This document shows positions 9,546-20,206 of a stretch of DNA of 64,000 nt, in pieces. The stretch is from Meghimatium bilineatum (Eukaryota > Mollusca > Gastropoda > Stylommatophora > Philomycidae), in the NCBI GenBank assembly GCA_034231615.1, contig CM067316.1, positions 24,203,791 to 24,267,790 of the forward strand, read 5' to 3'. The translations under genes were made by a program, and so were the position numbers. Each line of letters starts with the position of its first letter. Within the stretch, counting starts at the first letter, position 1. The notes beneath the pieces are model-generated. The model made no database searches. It saw only the letters and a list, made by a program, of their open reading frames with translations, and was not told the origin of the DNA.

Positions 9546-9831
9546 TCAATAGAATGATGTCACGTCTGTCCTTGTCTGGAACACATGCCTATGTAATAGT
9601 TCGTCTATAAGCAGAAAATAGAACAAACTCAGAAATTATGCACAGGTTCATTGAAAGTTTGTTATGGTGTACACAGTTTTCATGTAGTCAATAATTTTAC
9701 ATCACTTGCAGAGCGTGTCGCCACAAATTACAAAAATGGCTAATGTTAGTGAAATTATGCCATGATTTAATGAGAAGGGATAATGCTAGAGTTTTGAGGG
9801 GAGAGGTGTTAGGCACAGTGTTAAAACTAAT

Positions 9832-10130
9832 TCTGAGGAGCACAGTAGCCTAATTGATAGTGAGCTTGCTTGCTATCTCTGGATTACAGCATACCAGGTT
9901 CGAAACCTTGTCTGGACAAACAAAAATTCCCGTTGTGATTTCTCGCTGGACACGACCACTCCTCCTGTCGACTCAGCTGTAATAGGGTACCTGACACATG
10001 AGTTAGGGGAGGTAAAGACAGTAAGAAAGGGAACTGGCCACCCCAATTAATAGCTGCTGTGGCTTAGTGCATGAAGTTATATTCATCTGTGACATTAGGT
10101 GGCTGCCATGGGGCCTACCTTTACCTACAA
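9832..10130 (+). mobile_element. tRNA-like SINE-C
   Basis: The head AGTAGCCTAATTGATAGTGA resembles box A; CAGGTTCGAAACCTTG about 55 bp later is a near-consensus box B. A body of about 200 bp follows and ends near CCTACCTTTACCTAC, the same ACCT-type tail as the repeats at 1333-1440 and 62909-62999. This supports a tRNA-derived SINE transcribed by RNA polymerase III. No target duplication was found by eye. Confidence 0.65.
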
Positions 10131-10652
10131 CTAATTATAATTCTATCCCTACCCCCTCCAGCTGTGTTTCAAAAACTGTGTTCTTCCTATTTTCGTTAAT
10201 TATTTCCCTGACTTCAAACTACTAAACAATTGCATTCTGCAATGTCACAAACTATTAAAAAATTATGACCAATAAGCAAGAAATTTAGTTTGAAATGTGG
10301 TGTCGCTAGGAAGGAGCAGTTTTCGTGGGCAAGAAAGAAGGATGGTCGATCAACTGCGTACTGGGACCGTCAGTCAGCATGTAATGGCGGCTACACTCAT
10401 GGAGAGATCTGAGCATCTTTGGGCTTGTCCGGAGTGCAGTGATGATGATCCAACGACTAACTAACTAACTATAGAAAGCAAGAGTTCTCACGATTCCTGG
10501 GGATCTCAAAAACACAAACCATAATGTTACTTAAAAGAATTATTATAATAATAAAATATTGTGATACAAACAAGGTAATAATGAAACATGAAGATCACAA
10601 AACACAGATTTATTACACAGACATATTTTGATCAAAATTATTCCTTGATAAC

Positions 10653-10654
<2 letters not shown>

Positions 10655-10742
<88 letters not shown>
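10655..10742. repeat. (AT)n microsatellite
   Basis: About 44 uninterrupted AT dinucleotides. Ile-Tyr open frames here are artefacts. Confidence 0.97.
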
Positions 10743-10745
<3 letters not shown>

Positions 10746-10787
10746 AGCTGACATATGGGACCATCATGTAATAATGAACATGCCAAC

Positions 10788-10868
10788 GCACACACACACA
10801 CACGCATACGCATGTGTGTATGTATGTGTGTATGTGTGTGTGTGTATGTATATATATATATATATATA

Positions 10869-10933
<65 letters not shown>
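10788..10933. repeat. Compound (CA)n/(TG)n/(TA)n microsatellite
   Basis: A short (CA)n tract is followed by (TG/TA)n and then about 40 TA dinucleotides. The neighbouring CA and TG tracts are mutually complementary and could fold into a hairpin. Confidence 0.95.
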
Positions 10934-10937
<4 letters not shown>

Positions 10938-11049
10938 ATAGGGGGGAACTTCGTAGAAAGATAAGAAAACGAAAAAAAATGTGTTAATACTTTGTATGAA
11001 AAAAAAGAACTATTAAAGAAATAAAGATAAAACAAATAATGTAGTTTGA

Positions 11050-11272
11050 ACATATTAAAAGACATGTCACCTTATTGCAGACCTTACTGGATTGAGGGAA
11101 GGCGAGCAAGGGTATGCAGAGATACAAGTGGAGAGAAATATCACGAGATGGACAGGTTACAGTCTGGCAGAGTGCATAACCAAGGCAAAAGAAAGGGGAT
11201 GTTGGAGGTCCGTTGCAGCCAACTTTCGTCGCGAAGATTGCACATCATGATGAAGAACGATGACTGACATGC
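11050..11272 (+). pseudogene. RTE-A LINE 3' end
   Basis: Read across frames, the plus strand gives a KRHVTLLQTLL block, then CRDTSG/QRYKWREI and GQVTVWQSA, with a CATCATGATGAAG tail. This is the same ending as the longer minus-strand copy at 20207-20610 (RGRQRYKWESNITRWTGYSL). It is a 5'-truncated RTE-type RT tail with at least two frameshifts. Confidence 0.6.
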
Positions 11273-11479
11273 ACATAGGTGCCCAGTCTCTCCCAGCAAA
11301 TGTCGAAGGGTATGCATGTTAATTGTTCATGTGTTTCGCTGGGTAAGTACGCTCTCCATTTTACCCTGTGTGGTTCCAGCGGTACTATCTATGTTTCTTC
11401 GACGCAGAATGAGGTACAAAGGGCAGAAACCAGCGCTCATTTTTCAGAATACTCTGGGAGTCTGTTAGAATCACCATTA

Positions 11480-11876
11480 CCAACGCATATCAACCAAAGA
11501 GTAAAGAAATATGCAAGAAAAGTGATTTTGATTGTATGGAAATGTGTCATAATGAAAAGTTACCTGCCTCAATGCAAGACGACTAAAGGTCAGTGGTACG
11601 TTGATCTCCATACCAAACTTACCAAACTTAAAAAGTTTGACCAATAAACGAGGGATAACTCGCACTCAAATTATGCTCTTGCTTCAAAACAATGCACCTT
11701 CCCATAAAGCATGGCTTGCGTTGCAAACAGTCAACGATTTGAATATTGAAATTATTCCACACCCATCATATTCTCTAGATTTGAATATTGAAATTATTCC
11801 ACACCCATCATATTCTCCAGATTTGGCTCTATATGTCTTATTCCTTTTAGAAAATCTTACCGGCGAAAGAAAATAA
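11480..11876 (+). pseudogene. Mariner transposase C-terminal fragment
   Basis: Two overlapping frames give VKKYARKVILIVW, YLPQCKTTKGQWYVDL, LLLQNNAPSHKAWLALQ and IEIIPHPSYSPDLALYV, the conserved order of mariner D,D34D transposases. The second catalytic Asp (in the usual QDNAPSH) is Asn here, and the first motif is degraded, so the protein is inactive. A frameshift near 11640 separates the halves. A 39-bp direct duplication (about 11738-11822) repeats the residues NIEIIPHPSYS. The N-terminal DNA-binding half and any terminal inverted repeats are not recognisable. Confidence 0.75.
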
Positions 11877-11904
11877 TTTTGATAGTTAAGATGTCGTACT
11901 GGCT

Positions 11905-12365
11905 TGTCTTCTTCTTCTTCTCGTTCGGAGTTTGACATGTCTACACAGCTAGTCCTCTTTTCCTAATAAATACTGCTTGCTGTATTTGAAAGCTCCTCAG
12001 TGCTCCCATACATCTTTCTGTAGATATCCATCTTTGTAGGTCAGTGTTCTTCCTTTAACTGGTTTAGTGTATTACAGTCTTGCAGGATATGATCAGTTGT
12101 CTGTGCTGCCTGCCCACAAAGGCACAGTGGTGATGGGATCAATCTTAGTCTATTTAAGTGGCTGTTTAATCTGTTGTGTCCTGCTCTGAGGCGGAAGATA
12201 ATAACCTGCTCTGCTCTGTTGAGATAGTGGTAATTGTCTTTTGGGTGGTCGACTTTCCTGATGACTTTGATGAGGGTCTTCTTTTCTTGGTAGGTGATTT
12301 TTTGGCCTTTTTGTTCTTGTGTTGCTCCATTCTTTGCCAGTTTTTGCCATGCCTGGAGAAGAAGC
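11905..12365 (-). pseudogene. Nimb-like LINE C-terminus and 3' end
   Basis: Minus-strand frame with AWQKLAKNGATQEQKGQKI, YHYLNRAEQVIIFRLRAGHN, and the knuckle LCLCGQAAQTTDHILQDC, parallel to the tail of the 3-7 kb LINE. The 3' end runs through CGAACGAGAAGAAGAAG near 11905. The upstream part, at about 12350, abuts a hAT transposase fragment on the opposite strand, so the junction is a truncation or insertion point. Residues predicted upstream of 12365 in this frame are antisense to the hAT gene. Confidence 0.75.
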
Positions 12366-12932
12366 CGCAGATGCCGGGTTAAGCTACAGAAATGAACTTT
12401 GGTTGGAAATATGCGCTTCCATGGACAGAGTGAATCAGGAGAGTTCAACAAAAATTGCACAAATGCATGAGGTTGCTGACAAGTTTGGCTTTCTTTCTCC
12501 AAAGCAACTGTTAGACGATCGAGTCGACATTGATATTCACAACGCTCCTTTATGATGACATCGACAAGGATGAATTTTTACTCGAGAGAAAGTTACTAAT
12601 GAATTTTGTCGCAGCACCTCCGGTCTTGAACTTAAAGGACCAAGTGCCTATGGAATTACTTGTCTTTATTCACAAACATCAGCTTTCCCATTCAGTACCC
12701 AACATTGTCTTTTACTGTGTATGTTCCTAACTCTAGGAGTTAGTATAGCTACACGTGAAAGAAGTTTCTCCAAACTCAAATTAATCAAAAACTATCGCAG
12801 GTCAACTATGAACAACTTGAGATTAAACAACCTCGCAATTATATCAATCGAACATGAGCTGGTCAATGATGTGAGCTTCGACACAGTCATTAATAACTTC
12901 GCTAGTCAAAAATCTTGCAAAGTGAATTTGTA
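12350..12932 (+). pseudogene. hAT transposase C-terminal fragment
   Basis: Three plus-strand frames chain together: a YRNELWLEICASMDRVNQES / ADKFGFLSPKQL segment, DKDEFLLERKLLMNFVA, then GVSIATRERSFSKLKLIKNY with RSTMNNLRLNNLAIISIEHE. The last is the hAT dimerisation region, usually worded SVASAERSFSKLKLIK...RLSGLALLSIE, as in ZMYM1-like domesticated and free hAT proteins. At least two frameshifts are present (near 12540 and 12720). The N-terminal zinc finger and catalytic core are absent. Confidence 0.78.
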
Positions 12933-13102
12933 ATTTTAAATTTACATTTTAAAATTTATTTCTATCTTAGTTAAATGTGGATAAAATCGATAATATTAAT
13001 AAACTTGTAAAATTTTACTCGGAATTTTTAAAATCAATTTCAGGCAGGTGGGGGTCAAAATATTCATCGCACCGGGCTGCAATTACCCTATGCACGCCGC
13101 TG
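12933..13102 (+). mobile_element. hAT element 3' flank and terminal repeat
   Basis: Downstream of the transposase stop is an AT-rich 3' UTR, then GGCAGGTGGGGGTCAAAATA and GCACCGGGCTGCAATTACCC, ending at TGCACGCCGCTG. The reverse complement of that end, CAGCGGCGTGC, is close to the CAGTGGCGTA termini of the two MITEs at 978 and 13318. The 5' terminus is not present. Confidence 0.6.
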
Positions 13103-13317
13103 TCCAGAGGTGAGAGAAGGAAAAGTAAATTTTTTGGAAAGTCACGAAGATCACACAATCAACATCTGACCGGGACTCTGAGTCTACATACACTTGATGT
13201 CTGCTGGAGCGGAGGGCAGAGCACTTATGGGAATTTCCCGCCTGCTGTGAAGCCAATTTCTAATCAAGAATCAAGAACTAAAGTCGACTGGTTCGCAGAA
13301 ATGCATAGACTTGTACA

Positions 13318-13483
13318 CAGTGGCGTAGCGTGAGTCAATGGCGTCCGGGGCGGAATCATAATTTTCCGCCCTTTGACATGAAAAATATTTATCAATGATT
13401 GTGAAAGACTGGACGAAAATAAATTTGCCGCCCTCCCGATGAATCCGCGCGGGGCGGTCCGCACCCGCCTCGCTACTGCATTG
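13318..13483. mobile_element. hAT-type MITE, copy 2
   Basis: About 90 percent similar by eye to 978-1153 over the first 50 bp (CAGTGGCGTAGCGTGAGTCA). It has the same inner arms (CCGGGGCGGAATC, GGGGCGGTCCGCACC), but the right terminus has decayed to CGCTACTGCATTG. It lies 215 bp beyond the end of the hAT relic. Confidence 0.7.
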
Positions 13484-13575
13484 AGCTATGATAAGATAAG
13501 ACATTGAAAGAACTATAATTAGTAAAGCTATTGAAAGAGCTATGATCATATAAGACATTGAAAGAACTTGATTCT
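13484..13575. repeat. Degenerate GACATTGAAAGAAC-type repeat right of MITE
   Basis: Three to four degenerate units such as AAGACATTGAAAGAACT follow the MITE. They match the sequence left of the MITE at 978. Confidence 0.55.
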
Positions 13576-13777
13576 TGATTAGGAACAAGCGTCACAGCAC
13601 TGGGGGCATTCCCATATATGCTCTGCTTGCTGTTCCGTCAGCCATCTAAAAGTGTATAAGCTCAGTGTCCCAGTCAGTTGCTGATTACGTGTTCTTCTGA
13701 TCTTTCCAGAGAGGGAGCACTTTCTCCCATCACCTCTAGTCACTTCCATTTATACCATTCTCTGAATATGTACATTG

Positions 13778-14370
13778 TCACGTTGAACTTCTTCCTCGTA
13801 TTGTATCCATGACTGATCTAATCAATTCAATCCTGTCTCTTCTTATCTCAGTGCCGTTCACCAAAGCTTTACCAGCCAACACATCGGCTCTTCCGTTTCC
13901 CCTGACCCCAGCATAACCAGGACAGTAAATCCATGTAATGCTCTGCGCATTGTCGAGAAGGGTGACCCATTCAGTTCTAATTTTACACTTTTCTATCTTG
14001 CGCATCATACTTTGAGAGTTCGATAGAATCACTTAGTCTGTTGGTGGTTGCGTCACCAGCAAAGTGAGAGCTGCTGTCACCGTTTCTATTTCCATTCTCA
14101 TACTCGATGTTGTAGTGGGGTAGGCAGCAGACTTCTCAGCTAATTTCTTGCCATTTTGATAGGCCAAGAAAACCCAACCACACCTGTTTGCTTCTTGCGT
14201 TACTGAGCAGTTTGTGTAAACTATTGTATCGGGTGGGTTCGAGTGCTGCAGTACGAGTTCTTGGATCATTTCCTCTGTTCTGTTGGCAGCCCAGTCGCGG
14301 TACTCTCTTCCCATCTGTATCACCACTATTGTCGTTTTGATAATGACAGTAGTGTCTCTTGTGAACCTAC
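13778..14370 (-). pseudogene. Degenerate RNase H-like gene
   Basis: The minus strand reads MGREYRDWAANRTEEMIQEL, IVYTNCSVTQEANRCGWVF, SSMRMEIETVTAAL, VILSNSQSMMRKIE and WIYCPGYAGVRGNGRADVLA. This is an RNase H domain with motif 1 YTDGS changed to YTNCS and motif 3 SDSQS changed to SNSQS, so at least two catalytic acids are lost. One TAA at 14033-14035 splits it, with both halves in the same frame. This kind of RNase H usually forms the end of an I/Jockey-like LINE. A related relic lies at 35605-36035. Confidence 0.75.
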
Positions 14371-14431
14371 GAGATTCTACTTGATTTTGTACGTACACAT
14401 TTCTCTTATGCTCTCTATAGGAAGTGTGCAC
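14370..14431 (-). pseudogene. LINE-D scrap joined to the RNase H relic
   Basis: SYREHKRNVYVQNQVES matches the YREHKTNVYVRNKVEM block at about 1757-1800. It is fused in frame upstream of the RNase H, with no intervening stop. This is a chimeric junction between two LINE families. Confidence 0.6.
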
Positions 14432-14439
14432 AAATTGTC

Positions 14440-15240
14440 TATAACTCTTTCATTCGAAGAAATGTATCTGTCGCTCTATGTCTGCAGCCGAACTCTCACA
14501 ACCATATATCTTAGGCATAAAAGAAATCACTAATGCGTTAGGAATTTTGTTTTTCACTCTAATACTCATGTTGTTTTTTTCAGGTACTTTACGGGATGAT
14601 GTGTCCACATCACGTGTTCCCAGTCCAACTTTTCAACGTTATGCGCAGAACCATTTAATCTCTGTTATAATTCGCGCATTTTTCATGTCGTCTGAGAAAT
14701 TTCATGTAACTAGCAGACCTAGCCCATCACGATGGGCGGATTCAGTGTTATCAGTGTATAAATTGGTATCGCTGTTGCTAATCCTAACTCCAACCACCCT
14801 TCCAGAAAAACTAAGCACCCACATTCCAAAAAACTAAACATCTAAAACCAACCATAACCTCAACCGTAAACTCCCCTAACAGTAAATACACATTCCCCTG
14901 CCAAAACCTAAAATATGATTTTTCAACTCCATAATGTAATGTTCAGTAATATGAATAGGCTACATGTTTTTAACGAGCTTATAGTTTGCTTCGTAAAAAT
15001 GTCACCTGATGTGGGCACATGTTCCCGTAATGAACCTTTTTTCATATTAAATTTAGTCACAACATAGTCATGACCATATCCAGCCTTTTTAAAAATTCAG
15101 TTATGGATTTTTCAGTGCTGTATATGTATAATACTAGGTATTCGAATGTATTTACATCTTCAAGTTTATGCCCATTCATCATGATGTTGGTCTGTAACTG
15201 TGTCGCTGCTGTTTCCAAGATCTTGATTTTTTTCAGTATT
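14440..15240. other. No recognised gene
   Basis: AT-rich sequence with short frames only. I see no repeat or domain that I can support. Confidence 0.5.
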
Positions 15241-15244
15241 TAAA

Positions 15245-15752
15245 AAAATTAAAATGGACTCTGGATACATTGGCCTTGACTCTACAATTATTTAAATAAC
15301 ACCACAACATGCATGCTTTCTCAGGCTTTACTTGAGACCTTGATTCCTTACATCAACCTGATATAGCATTGAATGTACCCTGAGTGTCTTGAACCATTTC
15401 TTGCCTGCCAAATCTAGTCCTATAAGTTAGAATGTCGACTGTAAAAATTAATGTTAGACCTAATCTGGAGGGTTTCATTTTGGCCACTTTCACTGTGTAT
15501 ATCTTGAACACCACAGGTGATATAGGGAAACTGTGATAATCACACACATATACATGTCGGTTCTCAAGTCCAAGTTTCTAAACATAGCACAAGATTTCTC
15601 TTCATCAGAAAAGCAGTGATCCAGTTCCCAATCCAAGAACTGACTGCACAGTCCAACACAGACATAATTAGGATTGGGAAGGCCACTTTATTATATACAT
15701 CCTCCAGATCAATCACCACTGCAGTGGTCTTTTTGGACAGCATTTGTCGCAA
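15245..15752 (-). pseudogene. LINE-F reverse transcriptase core (I/Jockey-like)
   Basis: Minus-strand frames carry motif A as TTAVVIDLEDVYNKVAFPIL, then HSFPISPVVFKIYTVKVAKM (motif B region, normally QGSALSPVLFNVYT) and LTLIFTVDILTYRT (motif C, normally FADDIL, here TVDI). Both motif B glycine and motif C aspartates are damaged. The DLEDAYN wording of motif A is typical of Jockey/I-type elements. An internal deletion removes the RT fingers between this segment and the linker at 15760-15960. Confidence 0.75.
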
Positions 15753-15759
15753 TGTGTTT

Positions 15760-16300
15760 GACTGCAGACTTCTTAGCCATCTTTGACCTTCTCTTTCTGG
15801 CTCTCAGTCATGACTTTGTAGTGGCTTCTTTTGTTAGCCGTACTGTTTTCACTCTTTCATTCCACCAGGGTGTTTGCAGAAAAGATTTTCTAACAGTATT
15901 CATTGTGGCATTTTCATGCAAAATGCATATTGGGGTTTCCTTGTCACTGTGACATGTGTCAATGGAAGACAGGTTTAAATTTGTTATATTTTGATGCTTT
16001 TCAATTAGCTATCAGAACATTGAAAGGTAGATGATCTTTTTTCTTTGCTCTGAGAGCATTCCAGAGAGTGAAGGGAATGTCAGAACGAGATTAACGTCAG
16101 ATCAATTACCCCATCTATATCCTCTAGTCTGGTCACTAGTTCTGTTGGATGACAATCCTTTCAAGATAGACATAAATAGCTTAGTAAGGCTTGGCTCAAA
16201 GCTATGCCTTGTTTATTTTCAGTAGCATTTCTCCATTCCTTTGATCTAGCATGGAAGTCACCTGCAATAGGTCACTTAGTTCCTGGAACATCAAACAATT
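15760..16300 (-). pseudogene. LINE-F endonuclease end and linker
   Basis: On the minus strand IAGDFHARSKEWRNATE (normally GDFNARSKEWGN) near 16230-16280 marks an APE-like endonuclease, followed by a HPTELVTRLEDIDGVI stretch near 16110 and the linker LQTPWWNERVKTVR near 15870. Asn is replaced by His in the catalytic GDFN motif. Together with 15245-15752 this is one decayed LINE of about 1 kb with an internal deletion. Confidence 0.65.
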
Positions 16301-16564
16301 GCTTGAGATGACATTCAAATTTTCCGCACCAGTGAGACAGTGGGTTCTGAACAAAGAACCCACTGTTATAGACTTCATGAAATGTATAATATCAAAATAA
16401 TGGGAATTTCTGACAACGAAACAAAAGGACAAATGATTACGGTAAACAAATCCATGATAACTATGTTCTCATAGGAAGCAGGGTTAGTCAAGAAACTTGG
16501 GCTAAGCAAGGGATTGCTTTCATCTTACAACCAGAGACAGTTAAGAATATTAGTTTGTTCATTT

Positions 16565-16800
16565 CATGCTGCAGGTGGCACATAGGGCAGAGGTTTTGAT
16601 TCTTCATGTGTTGGGTCTGCTGCATGCAGTTTTAGTTCTGTGTGGTCTGGCAGCCTGTTATTTCCCCTTCTTTAAGTATGCTGTTCTTTAGGGCTGCTTT
16701 AGGCCTTCCTCATTTTCTTTTACCCTCAGGTGTTCACATAAAGGCTTGTTGGTTTATTCTGATTTCCATTTCAAGATGGAAGTAGTTGTGTTCTTTGTAC
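16565..16800 (-). repeat. Dispersed repeat shared with 22018-22225
   Basis: CATAGGGCAGAGGTTTTGAT, TTTAGTTCTGTGTGG, CTTCTTTAAGTATGCTGTTC and GGTGTTCACATAAAGGCTTG correspond in order to words in 22033-22220. Placement next to other minus-strand LINE ends suggests it is the 3' region of an unidentified LINE. The family is not recognised. Confidence 0.45.
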
Positions 16801-17049
16801 TTGCTATGATCGGTTGATCTGTGTCCTAACAAGCACAGTCGTAAAGCATCCATTATTCCTGAAACAAAGGTTTATCGATTCTTTATGTGGTGGAGGACCG
16901 TTTTAGCTTTTTAGGCTGCAAACAGTGTTAACAAATTGGCTACTGGAACATTGAAACTATGACCCAGACCAGGAAGACAGCCCAAGTGTGTAATAATATT
17001 ACAGAAATCGAATTTATATCAGAGAGAATAATACAAATTCAATGATTGA

Positions 17050-17515
17050 CAAATAGTATTACATCCACTGTGATCCAGATATATGCACCATGCAATGACA
17101 ATTCAGATACAATGGAGGCTGAAGAATTTTACAATTAGATGATATAATAAATAAAATACACATGAATGATGAACTCACAATAATGGGCGATTTCAATGAG
17201 AAACAAAGTGTGAAATGATCACGAGACGAAACTTGTCTGGTCATGTTCAGCGACCCAACAACACAGCATAATTTTAATGGGGAAGAGCTGATAGACCTGT
17301 GATTAGAGCATGACCTAATAATAAACACAATGTTCCAACATAGGTGGTCCCAAATAAAAACCTGGTACAGATGGAACAATTTGCAACAAGGTTCTAAAAT
17401 AGATTTAATCATTATGAGAAGGATGTGACTATTTATCATTGATGCTAAAATAATACCCAATGTCTTTATAGACACTGACCACCTGCCAGTTATTACAGCT
17501 TTGATGCAACCTTTC
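17050..17515 (+). pseudogene. LINE-G endonuclease remnant
   Basis: Plus-strand frames give VIQIYAPCNDNSDTMEAEEF, LTIMGDFNEKQS, a short IKTWYRWNNLQQGSKIDLI segment and FIDTDHLPVITAL. These are the YAP, GDFN and (S)DH motifs of an APE-like LINE endonuclease. Several stops and shifts are present, and the Ser of the SDH motif is Thr. Confidence 0.7.
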
Positions 17516-18265
17516 AAAAGACCAATAATGAAAAAAAAATCTGATTAAGATCAACATGAAGAAACTTAAAAAATAACAAATTAAACAAAAACTATGCAAC
17601 GATATAATAACAAAATATGAATCGCTATCCTCCGAAATAAATATTATCAAACTAGAATGAAAATCTCAGAAAAATATTATCATGGAATCATTGAACTGGA
17701 ACTGTGGAATAATAAAAGGTTCAGACAAAAAAGCAAAATAAACTCTTTAGTGGAATGAGAACATGAAGAACTTTGTTAAAATTAAAAATTCCTTCTTCAG
17801 AACATGGATTAAAACTAAAAACAATACTGACCTCATGAAATAGAATGAAAAAAAAATAGCTCAAGAAACAGATTACCGGTAAACAAAACAAGAATGGATA
17901 AAATATGGAGAACAACTGGCAATGACGTACTTTGTTCCAAGGGAATTCTTCAAAAGCATTATGGCTTTGAGAGAGAGGAACTGTTCACTCCAACCATAGT
18001 TATAAACAACAAAGAAGGAAACCCGATATTTAATTCTGATATCAAGAAAAACAGATGGAAAGAGTACTTTCAAGATTTACTAAATTCAAATACAACAGAA
18101 CAGTACTCATTTATCCTCAGGTATGAATACATAAATAAACCAGATATACTATTCTCTGAGGCAGAACAGGCACTGAATAAGAACCCAAAACATAAGGCTA
18201 CAGGTGTAGACGGCATAACAACAGACACTATAAAAGCATGTGGAACACCCATTAAAAATGGATAC
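17515..18265 (+). pseudogene. LINE-G linker and RT fingers
   Basis: The lysine-rich linker leads into a longer frame, 17894-18265, with TPTIVINNKEGNPIFNSDIK, RWKEYFQDLLNS and KATGVDGITTDTIKACGTPI, the start of the RT domain (GVDGI block). It is cut off by an antisense LINE fragment beginning near 18266. It has few stops for its length, so this segment is among the better preserved. Confidence 0.72.
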
Positions 18266-18500
18266 GTAGAATCTATACGCTGTATCCCTTGTTTGCCTTG
18301 CGGTGTCAGGTGTAGAATAATTATGTGGAGATGGCCTTCCTGTGTGCTGTTTGTAAGCTTGTTCCTGTGGCTTCTTTGATTTCTGATCCATCTATTACAT
18401 GGTCTGCCTCTGACTTTATAGCCGTGATGTTTATGTGTCATGGCCATTTGTGGCATGTTATCTGTTGGTAGTCTGGAAACATGTGAAAACAACTTGATTT
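18266..18500 (-). pseudogene. LINE-E fragment inserted antisense in LINE-G
   Basis: The minus strand reads MFSHVSRLPTDNMPQMAM, KVRGRPCNRWIRNQ and then a decayed tail, matching the C-terminal block at 46195-46330 (WFGHIMRM, KARGRPRKRWIEN). It interrupts the RT of LINE-G between its fingers and palm and is in opposite orientation. No target duplication is seen. Confidence 0.6.
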
Positions 18501-19260
18501 GTTTTTTTGAGAATCTTCATTACATCATGGAAACAAAGATAAACCCCTGAGGACTGGCAGAATGCCATAATAATGCATATTAGAAAAAATAAGGGTCGAA
18601 AAAAAACTGTGATAATTATAGAGAATATCTTTACAAAGTCAAATAGGGAAAGTGTATCTAAAATAATTGAAAATAGATTAAGAGCATGAACAGAACCCCC
18701 AATTAGTACAAACCAATTTGGGTTCAGAAAAGGAATGCATAGATGCCCTTTTCACGTTAAGACAGCTTAGTGAGCAAACAACAGAATACAACCAAGTACT
18801 AAATATCACATTTATCGATCAGGAAAAGGCATTTGACAGAGTCAAAATACCGTAACTCAATTCTGGAAGAGTATGATGTACAGGGACAAATTTTTAGATA
18901 AAATTAGAGCACTTTATCAAAAATATGAAACGACGATCAGAACCATAAAAGGCCTGACAGACACTTTCAAAGTAACATCTGGAGTAGGACAAGGATGTGT
19001 CCTGTCCCCTCTATTGTTCAACATCTAAATAGATAATATCATAAAGGAAGCATTTACAAGCAAATATGAACAAGAAATTATAAACGCATTACTATTTACA
19101 GATGATCAGGCAATAATCTACCAGGATGCCCACATCACAGCTCTTAACAAAGCTTGTGGAGGATATAATATGGAAAAAAAACCCACATAACTGAAGCAAT
19201 AAGAATTAGTAGGACAACAGAAATTTTAAACATAAAATTAGAAGATAACACTCTAAAACA
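18500..19260 (+). pseudogene. LINE-G reverse transcriptase palm
   Basis: The RT resumes with EDWQNAIIMHI, FGFRKGMH, ITFIDQEKAFDRVK (motif A), TFKVTSGVGQGCVLSPLLFN (motif B) and NALLFTDDQAIIYQ (motif C). Both catalytic Asp of motif C remain, with FT in place of YA. Many stops and shifts disable it. Confidence 0.75.
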
Positions 19261-19830
19261 AGTGAAAGAGTTTAGATACATAGGGAGTATATTTAATGAA
19301 GACGTAAAATTTGATAGCGGAATAGAGACATGTTGCCAGAAAGGAAATGTGATCCTTTACCAGCTTACACCACTACTTACACACAAACATATAGATATGA
19401 CAACCAAACGAACTCTATCATTATTCCAACCCGGTGTTACCAATGTCCAACTTGGACTTTGACAGAAACACCCAAGAGAAAGATCACAGTTTGTAAGATG
19501 AAATGCCTCAGAAAGACAATGGGAATCACTTGTAGAGATAAAACCCCCAATGCCAACTAAGAAATATGGTGGGTATTGAACCATGCAAAGACTATATAGA
19601 GAGACAAAAGTTAAAGTGGCTTGGCCATCTAACAAGAATGACCCCAGGACAACTCCCAGTGGCAGCATACAACAGAAGAATGCCAGAATATAGTGCGAAA
19701 TGCAGACTGAGATGCAGGTGGATCGACAACATCAAAGATATCTAAATTCCATTGAAGCCTCATTACTAAAATTCCATTAGCTAATAACAGAAATCTTTGG
19801 CTCTCCATGATGCATCATGGCACATATGGC
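19260..19830 (+). pseudogene. LINE-G RT thumb and 3' end
   Basis: VKEFRYIGSIFNEDVKFDSG, then KMKCLRKTMGITCRDKTPNA, DYIERQKLKWLGHLTRMTP and CRLRCRWIDNIKDI complete the RT C-terminus in three frames. The 3' end ends in an (AAAG)n tail at about 19826-19852. LINE-E and LINE-G share this ending, so they are probably relatives. Confidence 0.7.
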
Positions 19831-20206
19831 TAGAAAAGAAAGAAAGAAAGAAGTGAGTCAGTTTACATGGACAGACATATTGCACATTCAAAACAGGAAG
19901 ATAAACTTTATTTTAAAATAATAAACTTTATTATTAAACAATATTTTAACATTTTAATCCACTGCACATGACATCAGCATTTATCAAAGCCACTGTTATT
20001 AAAGAGATATCATGACAATGCAAAGGTCAGTTAACTGGATTCCTAGTCTATGGCTTGATCTCAAGCAGAGGACAAATATAAGAAAGAAAACAATTTGGCT
20101 AGCATAAGACTGACCACATATTTCCTATTATGCCATTTGTCACTGGAAAATGCAGGCTTAATACTCAATTCTTCATACAATGTAGTGAAGTGGAAAAAGA
20201 CTTTTA

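Noticed and set aside
9832..9905. A tRNA gene at the head of SINE-C
   Set aside because: Box A and box B words are present, but the arms do not pair into a cloverleaf and the sequence continues as a SINE body.
10543..11065. Ile-Tyr rich frames
   Set aside because: Translations of (TA)n.
12176..12382. 68-codon plus-strand frame
   Set aside because: Antisense of the Nimb-like LINE C-terminus on the minus strand.
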